From: Polietes domitor
Taxonomy: Eukaryota; Arthropoda; Insecta; Diptera; Muscidae
Length of the DNA: 64,000 nucleotides
NCBI GenBank assembly: GCA_947397865.1
Contig: OX377620.1
Location: 111,217,037 to 111,281,036 of the forward strand
Reading direction: 5' to 3'
Every line of letters starts with the position of its first letter. The first letter of the stretch is position 1. Below the pieces are notes generated by a model, which saw nothing but the letters and a program-made list of their open reading frames with translations, was not told where the DNA came from and did no database searches. Made by a program: the position numbers and the translations under genes. This document shows positions 56,411 to 64,000 of the stretch, piece by piece.

Positions 56411-58253
56411 TTGATGAAGCTATCATAGATAACATAGTCAATGAAGATAGAATCAAATAGGCAATTGATACATTCCAACCCTATAAATCTATGGGAATGG
56501 ATGGTGTATTTTCAGCCATGCTACAACATACTACAGATGTAATTGTTTCACATCTAGTCTGTGTGTTCAAAGCATGTCTGCGCCTAAAATTTATACCAAC
56601 GAGCTGGACGAAGGTGCGGGTAGTCTTCATACCCAAAGCAGGCAAACCTAGTAACTCATCCCATAAGGACTTCGGACCAATCAGTCTGTCATCCTTCCTC
56701 CTTAAGACAATGGAACGGATCTTAGACATTTATCTAAGAGGAAGCATAGACAACAATCTCATAAGCGACACTCAGCAAGCCTATGTAAAGGGCAAGTCTA
56801 CCGAGAGCGCTCTACATGAAGTTGTTGGTTACATAGAAAGAAACCTAGAAAGTAAGGACTACACTCTTGCAGCGTTTCTGGACATAGAAAGAGCCTTCAA
56901 TAACATTGAAGTCAATACAATTAGCTATTCATTAAGGGATCTACACGTTCCGAACTTCCTGATTGAATGGATTGACGCGATGCTACAACATCGAGTTATA
57001 AATTCAACCTTGAGAGCTGGAACTATAAGGAAACTGGTGACCAGGGGAACACCCCAGGGGGAGTCTTATATCCTCTTCTGTGGCTTCTTGCTCTCAATAG
57101 TATCCTCAGATCCCTTTCTGATGATGGTAACAAAGTAGTTACATATGCAGATTACGTTGTCATATTGGTAGGAGGAAAATTTCTACCAACAATCAGCGAT
57201 CTGTTGCAAGGAGCACTGAGGAAATTATCTGATTGGGCTAGAGACAGTGGCCTGGGCATTAATCGTAGGAAAACTGAGCTAGTTCTATTTACAAGGAGAT
57301 ATAACATAGAACCAATTAGGAAGCCAATCCTTGATGGAACGGAGCTCAACCTCTCTCATGAGGCCAAACACCTTGGCGTCATCCTAGATCGGAAGTTGAA
57401 TTGTAATAGGAACATTGAGGAAAGGTATAAATGCACTCTACATGTGTAGGAACTCCATAGGCAAGAGCTGGGGTCTGAAACCAAAAGTTGTAGACTGGAT
57501 CTACCGAACGGTTGTCAGACCCATTACTACCTATGGATGTTTGGTATGGTGGGGTGCAATGAGAGTGAGTAGACTTCGGGCAAAGCTAATGAAAACGCAA
57601 AGACTAGCAGGACTGAGCATTACGGGAGCCATAAAAAGCACTCCACAAGCAGCATTGGATGTAATTCTGCATCATCCATCTCTGGACCACTTTAAACAGA
57701 TGATTGATGCCAAAAGCGCTATAAGACTCAAAGAACCAGTATGCTGGAAAAATAGATCATAGGGTCACGCAAGAATAGTTCAAGGAAACAGATTGGGTGT
57801 CCACGAATCGGTTGTCAATGGAGGTACAGACTACATGGTACCGGTTCTGGACTTCTCACCCTTACCAAAGAGATCAGACTGGGACAATGGAGAACCCTTC
57901 AAGGGGGTGTCGGTCTACACTGATGGCCTAAAGATGGAACAAGGCACAGGTGCGGGATTCTATATTGAATCACTACAGATACGCAAGTCCCTCCGACTTG
58001 ACGACAACTGTAGTGTTTTCCAGGCAGAATTACTGGCAATTAAGATGACAGCAAGATTTCTATCGAGTGAAACCATTCCGGTGAATACGGATATAAACTT
58101 TTACATAGATAGTCAGGCAGCAATGAAATCAATCATGCCACACACTGTCAAATCCAGGCTTGTGCTGAGTTGTAAACGCTCACTAGATGACCTCAACAAC
58201 CATGTCGTCCGTCTCTGCTGGGTTCCCGGACATAGCAATGTCAAAGGAAACGA
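56411..58253 (+). pseudogene. LINE ORF2 remnant: reverse transcriptase plus RNase H
   Basis: A 5'- and 3'-truncated non-LTR retrotransposon ORF2 of the RNase H-bearing Jockey/I/LOA-like group. Order of motifs: FQPYKSMGMDGVF (about 56475), VVFIPKAGKP, GPISLSSFLLK, AFLDIERAFN (RT block A Asp), GTPQG (block B, then a frameshift at about 57060), YADYVVIL (about 57143; the catalytic YADD has become YADY), GLGINRRKTELVLF and HLGVILDRKL (about 57365). After another frameshift near 57420 come GCLVWWGA and RLAGLSITGA, a stop at 57760, and the RNase H with VYTDGLKM, QAELLAI, YIDSQAAMKSI and WVPGHSNVKGNE (to 58251). The chain breaks off there. RNase H catalytic Asp-Glu-Asp are all present, but the element is dead. 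Confidence 0.93.
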
Positions 58254-59274
58254 AATGCAAATTTACAAATGTCTCTCTCTCGAGTTTAATTTATAGAAGT
58301 CTACCGTGGAAAGTGCTCTAGAAGTCTACTTTTGTATCCGCATATTGCAGACGATCTGGATGAAATCTTTCTTCATTGACTTTTGATATAATGAACAATT
58401 TTACCTTATTTCTATGAAGCCTAAAACAATGAAATATTTTATTTTTGTCTCGTAAGATTTCATTGGTGTTCTTCTTTCAGTGTCTCTCTCTCGATTTGAT
58501 TCCTGACTCCTTAACACTCTAACTCGTCTCTACGGACAGTATTAACCAAGAGTATCCCGAAAACAATCCCGTGATTTGGAAAACTCTATCCCAATCGACA
58601 TGCCTACCTAGTACATACAACTGATACACAAATACTCACAAATCTAATTAGAAGATTCACTCAGTCTACAATCTGTGGCATATTTTCAGGCACCGTTTGT
58701 GGCATGTTCTGCTACTGCCCACTAGGGTGAGAATAGGGATGTCATGCGAGACGAAATGGAACAAACAATCCATTGACAAGGGAATAAATTGTGGAAGGAA
58801 TTGTAGTTTTGGTCTGCCAAAATTTTCCGCATTTTTCGTGCTTTATTGATTTTTTTTTTTGACATTCGTCTCATTTTCGTTCATCACAGTCTGTTTCATC
58901 TCATTTCAGCCTGATAACTTGGGAAGCAAAATTAAAAAAAAAACGGCGATATGATAGAATTTGATAACACGATATACCCTAAATCTGAAATAAGGTAAAA
59001 AGACTAAATAGGGATTATTAGTTTTTATGTTGGTTGATTAGTGATCGATTGATTGATTTTCTATTGGTGTTGAATGTAATACATTCGAATTTCAGCTTAT
59101 CGATCAAGTAATATCTTCTTACGAAGGACATTTTTGTGTTGGTAATGGAATGACCGTATTTAATTGTCCTGTGTAGGGACAGAATTGTTCTCAGATAGAG
59201 AAAGTTGAAATGATTGCACTTTCAACTGCGAATTTTGGATTGGTTACAAGAATAACAGTTTTTTCTCGACGAAC
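58254..59274. other. Unassigned spacer
   Basis: Two TGTCTCTCTCTCGA words (58271 and 58481) hint at a local duplication of about 210 bp. Nothing else recognised. Confidence 0.35.
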
Positions 59275-59720
59275 TATATATTTGTTACAAGCGACATAGA
59301 TTCTTAAACATGTTCAAAAAATCAGCCGGATCCGTTGAATAAGTCGCAATGTCACAATGTCAAGCATACAAATCATTTTAGCAATATCTCCCGCGAAAAT
59401 GAACATTTTGAAAAAATGTCCAATTTTTATTTTTTGTTTAAAGATTGATCTTCGAAAAAATATGAACGTATTTTAACCCTAGTAATTTTCTTGTATAGGT
59501 TGGTGTGTAATTTTGCAATTTAAGCATGAAGAGCTTTATTTGCAACATTGTTGTCTTCGGTGACCTCCACTGAAATTTCCCGACAAATTTTTTCGTAGAA
59601 CATTTTAGTCCTTTTTGATTTTTTCGAAAATAGTCAAATTGGTCCATAAAAGGAGCTAGAGGGTTAAGATCTTCCACAAAAATAATCTCCATAAAATTAC
59701 ACAATATAGTTCTGACAATG
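59275..59720 (-). repeat. Dispersed repeat J, copy 2
   Basis: Reverse of 41390-41650 in several blocks (TACAAGCGACATAGATT, AATATCTCCCGCG, CCATAAAATTACACAATAT). GGAGCTAGAGGGTTAAGAT near 59650 recurs as GAGCTAGAGGATTG at 51027 and TTAGAGGGTTAATATG at 63258. A minus-strand frame of 130 codons spans it but has no match. Confidence 0.45.
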
Positions 59721-59734
59721 TAAAAACGGAATAC

Positions 59735-60998
59735 ATACCCTCCACTATGTATTGTATTCCACTGAGGCTGTCGATTTTCGTAGAAGTGGAGTAATATTAG
59801 AGGAAAATATATTTTTTTTAATATAGCCAAACCATAACAAATACAAATATTGAAAAAAAAAATTTATAAATTAATATAATTTTTTATTATTTCAAACCAC
59901 GCGTGTAAGGCAAGACAACCAATACGTTTACATATCGATATAATAGTCAATTCAAAAAATAAATATTCTTATATTTATAAAAAAGCCTAAATACCATAAA
60001 TATTGTTAGATAGTAGGTGATACAATTGGTTGTATTTCCATTCTAATTTAATTCAAAAAGTTCAAATTTTAAAAATCCATTATCTCATGTAAAATCTCAG
60101 TTCAAAATAATCTTATTTCATGATTCAACCAATTTTTTCCGAAGTACGAATTTGGAAAAATCTTTTTATTTTGCATGTCTATGCAGTCAGCGGAATGTAT
60201 ACACCGAATTCCATGATTCTAGCCATTTGGTTGGTACCATTTTTATCCCCATTTTCACATTTAACCCCCTTAAGAGTACAGCTTTCTAAAATCTCTTTAT
60301 TTTACGTGTATGTGCAATTAGAGGAATGTATACGCCGAATTTCATCATTCTAGCTGTAGTCGTTCAGTTGGTACTATTTTTATCCCTCTGTACCCATTGT
60401 ATTCCTTGAAAGTACGGTTGTGGAAAAAAACTTTTATTTTTCTATGCAGTCAGATGAATGTATATTCCTTATTTCATGACTCTAGCTGCGGTCATTTGGT
60501 AGGTATTATTTTTATCCCTTAATGTATCCACTCAATTAGAGGAATGTACACATCGAATTTCGTGTTTCAAGCTGTTGTCGTTTAAAAGGTACAATTTTTA
60601 TCCCCTTTTGCCCCATTTCACCCTTTACAAATAAGAATCACTTTATGATGCACGTTGTTGTTATAAGGGGAAAGCGCATTCCCAATATCAAGCAAATATA
60701 AGCAAACATTGTGAAAAAACATGTTTAAAAACTTTAAATATTAGGGGTTATTAGGGGTATTTTCAGTTCTTGTGAGGGAAAATTGTTTCCCTCTGGGACT
60801 GGATTTGCAACCATAAGCCTCATTTATTTCGAAAGCTAGCGTGCTTTTAACAGACAGGCGGACATGGCTATATTGTCTTAGAATTTTACCACGACCCAGA
60901 ATATATATATACTTTATGGGGTCTCCGACGAATATTTTAAGGTGTTACAAACGGAATGACAAAGTGAATATACCCCCATCCATAGGTGGAGGGTATAA
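59735..60998 (-). mobile_element. HINE family B copy B7
   Basis: Right (5') end matches TATACCCTCCACCTATGG reversed (about 60975-60995). The left begins at ATACCCTCCACTATG (the 3' subterminal motif); the hairpin beyond it is missing. About four diverged 136-bp units between. Confidence 0.8.
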
Positions 60999-61004
60999 AA
61001 AGAA

Positions 61005-61036
61005 ACTCAGACCAGCTGGACTATAAGTTTATTCTG
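61005..61036 (-). repeat. Dispersed repeat E, copy 3 (partial)
   Basis: AACTCAGACCAGCTGGACTA and TAAGTTTATTCT, the reverse of the start of copies 1 and 2. It begins within a few bases of the HINE copy B7 end. Confidence 0.6.
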
Positions 61037-62060
61037 CCCTGGCATGCCCTTTCGTGTTAATGGAAAATTGAATTAAATCAATAAAAAGGTTTTGAGCCAG
61101 AACAGTATCCAAGTTCAAATAAAAACAAGTATAATTCCATATTGTTAGTTTCAGTCGTTTGGTTGTTATTGTCTTGAAACCTCTTTGATTTTCATTTCAT
61201 GAATACATTTTTACGTGTCTTTTGTCAAATTTTATTTCCAGTGTTTTGAATAATGATGTTAAAGGCTGTGACGGAAACTTTTATTGCGAAACTTTATTGG
61301 CGACAAAAAAAAAAAACAAAAATCGCCAAGACATCAAAATTAAAAATGACCCAAAACGAAAAATTAATTATGCCCAAAAATGCAAAATCACCGAAATGAA
61401 AAATTGCACACCAGAGGAGAAAATCATAAAAAATATTGTTAAACCCAGCCGAAAAACTTTACTATACAAGCCGGCTTTGGACATACCCGGCTTTGGCCAC
61501 AGGAATCATTACTCTGTATTAATGGGCGATTTTTCATTATAAAAATTACTAAAATTTTTGGGCAATTTTTATTTTTTGGTCCTTTTTTGATTTGGGATTT
61601 TCTTTATGTCGTCGCAAGAAACAATTGCTCTGCCAATTAAATATATAATTGGGCGATTTTTCATATCAAAAATTATTTAATTTTTTGGACGATTTTTCAT
61701 ATGAAAAATGAACCAATTTTTTGGACAATTTTTCATATTTTTCGGGCGATTTTTCGTTTATATTTGGTTATAATTTAATTTTTCGTCCATTTTTGATTTG
61801 TGCTATTTTTCACGTCGCCACAAGAAATCATTACTCTGCTGATTAAATATATTATTGGGCGATTATTCATTATGAAAAAATGGACGGTTTCCATACGAAA
61901 AATGTGCCAAAAACCGCAATACAGAACAAAGATTTTCGGTGTTAATTTTTCATGAATTTTAATGAAAAATCGCCCAAATGACAAATATGAAATATTATAA
62001 ATTATTTTTGACATAAGGCAATTTTAAAATATTTGTTACTTTTTTCTTGTATGAGATACA
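61037..62060. repeat. Degenerate GGGCGATTTTTCAT repeats
   Basis: GGGCGATTTTTCAT-like words recur at about 61524, 61651, 61694, 61748 and 61857. Three longer related blocks (GCCACAAGAAATCATTACTC type followed by TTAAATATATNATTGGGCGA) are at about 61495, 61611 and 61818. A 106-codon lysine-rich frame at 61222-61542 ends in this repeat and is not taken as a gene. Confidence 0.5.
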
Positions 62061-62073
62061 AATATATTTTTTG

Positions 62074-62147
62074 TATCTGGATCTGAATAAATACTCGAGC
62101 TCAAGGTCTAACTTTTATTGAATTATTTATTTATTCAGATCCAGATA
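62074..62147. repeat. Perfect 19-bp inverted repeat
   Basis: TATCTGGATCTGAATAAAT (62074-62092) and its exact reverse complement (62129-62147), loop 36 nt. Confidence 0.88.
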
Positions 62148-62334
62148 TATTAAAGGAAGGTCGATTACATAATTACAAATTGATAAAAATATAATTTTTG
62201 TCTAATATCCAGTAATTTACTTCTAGTTTTACAGAAAATTGTCAAATTTAAAAAAAATTTTTTTTATTTCTTTTCTTAGTTTTTAAAACAAAAAATTAAA
62301 TCTTCGAGTTTTGTAAAATAAATTTTGTTAATAA

Positions 62335-63533
62335 CACAGTACAACACGAAAAAAATTACGGAGTTCTGACAATGGATTCTGAAAGAGGAGACTAAAAAAA
62401 TATACGTATGTCGGCGTTTTTCATATTTTTTTATGAACGAAAGGCCCAAAACTGCCCCGCAGTAGACCCTAGAGGGGAGAAGTGTAAGACTGACACCAAT
62501 TAATTTTGCCTCCACAACATTGTCCCTAAACATACCTCCACTTCTCCCCTATAGGGTCTACTGGGGCAGTTTTGGGCCTTTCGTTCATAAAAAAATATAA
62601 AAAATAGCAAATGTATGGGGGTCGCCTTAAGGGCTGAAGATGGAGGGTAGGTGTGTTCTGAAAAAATATTGGGGACATTTGACCACACTAGCGGTCTCCT
62701 GGGGCCAGTAAAAGCGGTGGGACAAATTTTATATAAAAAAAAAAACATTTTTTTTATGGGAGCCCCCTTAACGAGTAGGGATAGAGGGTATGTGAGTTCT
62801 AAATAAATGTTGGGGAGGGAAAATTAATAGGGGTCGGTCTTACATTTAATCCCTCTGGGAAGACTCCGAGGCAATTTTGGGGCTTTTCCTGTATTTTTAA
62901 CACTTACCTTTGACCCCGATGAGCGCCCACTTACACTCACCCCACCACCCCCATTTTTGCCTCATGAATTTTATTTCCGAAACTCACAAAATAGGGGTTC
63001 TAGCATATCAAAATCCAAAAGTCGTGCACTATCCCATCCCTACTGAACAATAACTAAATTAACCCTTAATGGGCAATCTTGAATTTGATTGATTTTTGGC
63101 GTTTGTGTTAAGTTTTGGGTTTTGGCGTGTTCTGACATTAATAGTAAAATTTTATGGCTAACATTTTTGTCGAACATTTCATCCCCGCTCTTCCCCCTTT
63201 TCGGGGTGTTTTTTATAATTTGATAATACAGCCAAAATTGCCGTTATGAGGGGTAGTTAGAGGGTTAATATGTTCTACAAAAATATTCGCCATATCATTA
63301 TCTACAAAGTTGCTGAGCATACCGTATGCCTCAGATGTAAAGAAAACATAGTTTTGTACACCGATATGCTGCAAGAAGAGACCAGAGTTGGGAAACTTTA
63401 ATCGTCTATAAAATGAAATACCGATGTGATCTGTCAAAACGCCGACATACGTAAATTTTTTTTAGTCTCCTCTTTCAGAATTTATTGTCAGAACCCCGTA
63501 ATTTTGGAAAAAGTTTGAAATTGTTGTACAGTG
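62335..63533. mobile_element. Long-TIR element, possible Harbinger-type, with internal hairpin
   Basis: Inverted ends of about 85 bp: CACAGTACAAC at 62335 and its counterpart GTTGTACAGTG ending at 63533. Both continue into ACGGRGTTCTGACAAT, TTCTGAAAGAGGAGACTAAA and ACGTATGTCGGCG. TAA precedes the left tip and follows the right, compatible with the 3-bp TWA target of PIF/Harbinger. Inside are a 66-bp-arm hairpin (62419-62601), two related blocks with ATGGGGGTCGCC and ATGGGAGCCCCC (62615, 62756), and a repeat J relative (63200-63435). No transposase is seen. Confidence 0.65.
62419..62601. repeat. Hairpin with arms of about 65 bp
   Basis: Arms 62419-62484 and 62540-62601 contain ATGAACGAAAGGCCCAAAAC and GGGGAGAAGTG and their inverse. 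About 62 of 66 bases pair; loop 55 nt. Confidence 0.85.
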
Positions 63534-64000
63534 TAATTAATAATGTCAATAAGACGCTCCATAAGTTTTATGATGGAGCTTACAACAAAACTCAACTACA
63601 GGAATTGTTCACCACTCATTGTTGTTGTGGGTTCATTACCACAACATAAGTTGGACTGTATCACTCCATTAGTTTCAATGATTTTTTTATTTAATGTAAG
63701 GGTTAAAGTAAAATAGAAAGTACAATAAATTGACACATATAACGCCGTGCGACAGTACTTTTTGGAGCTGAACATGATCATATACACGTGAAACTAGGCG
63801 TCGTATATTGGAGAAGTTTGTATTCAGCTTCCCATTCGGTGACCTTTGCTCCCTGTTACAAGACTTTTAATCCATGATGGATTTAATATTACCTAGGATA
63901 GAGACAATTGTATGGGAGGTACTAGAAGGGCCGTGTAGATATTTTCAAACATCAGTTTGCAAATGATTTTGACTCCGCGTATGGATGTTAGATCGGTTTT
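63534..64000. other. No recognisable feature
   Basis: Short frames only. Nothing supported. Confidence 0.4.

Noticed and set aside
59438..59830. 130-codon minus-strand frame
   Set aside because: It spans repeat J and the end of a HINE B copy. A weak likeness to the frame at 63213-63437 is explained by shared repeat DNA.
61222..61542. 106-codon lysine-rich frame
   Set aside because: Its 3' part is the GGGCGATTTTTCAT repeat and the composition reflects A-rich DNA.
1..64000. tRNA, rRNA, CRISPR array, bacterial operon
   Set aside because: None was seen on either strand. The tandem arrays lack the short repeat and unique spacer pattern of CRISPR, and the gene structure is eukaryotic.

Overview
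The window looks like AT-rich nuclear DNA of a brachyceran fly, most likely a calyptrate (blowfly, house fly or stable fly group). The evidence is one intron-containing animal gene with very short introns and a dense load of insect DNA transposons: Tc1, DD41D mariner-type, hAT-like and piggyBac-like elements, RNase H-bearing LINE remnants, and DINE/HINE-like repeats with central tandem arrays. There are no prokaryotic operons, CRISPR arrays, tRNA or rRNA genes that I can see. The species cannot be fixed from the sequence.

The only convincing host gene is at 3196-4457 on the minus strand. It is the 5' part of a chondroitin sulfate synthase gene (Chsy/CHSY1 type): four exons, three introns of 57-61 nt, and a fourth donor at 3195 that opens a large intron. 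That intron holds a HINE-like array and an intact-looking Tc1 transposase and runs off the left edge, so the C-terminal exons are outside the window.

The rest is layered mobile DNA. Two HINE-like families dominate. Family A has a 152-bp repeat unit, ends resembling TTTATACACTCCACGAGAG and a hairpin GTCGGGCGGGGCCGAC (in either orientation). Family B has a 136-bp unit, ends resembling TTTATACCCTCCACC and a hairpin TTCGGCCCGGCCGAA. A copies: 963-3090, 11785-13110, 16134-17420, 19757-21136, 22083-22882, 24686-26262, 40669-40900 (fragment), 44660-45970, 54894-56242. B copies: 4724-6391, 8199-8293 (fragment), 18690-18930 (fragment), 19495-19745 (fragment), 40120-40610 (fragment), 42402-44552, 49866-50890, 59735-60998.

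Other elements: a Tc1 copy (8294-10590) split by a DD41D mariner (9008-10280); a hAT-like element with a perfect 8-bp target duplication (15022-15948); a second DD41D element (26631-27525); three copies of one mariner deletion derivative of about 600 bp, two of which keep the same open 132-residue frame (28868-29486, 31742-32361; broken copy 27571-28163); a duplicated hAT-like segment (31594-34161); LINE remnants (37000-38450 and 56411-58253); a 298-bp piggyBac-like MITE (49310-49607); a foldback family (46740-48072, 51035-51841); a 41-bp AT-rich minisatellite (51970-52645); and a long-TIR element (62335-63533).

The genes do not form a pathway. The window records repeated nesting of elements in and upstream of one host gene. 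I found no clear new multi-gene system. The strongest leads are the recurrent helix-turn-helix-only transposase derivatives, the modular exchange of ends between HINE-like families, and the two in-frame retainable introns of the Chsy gene.
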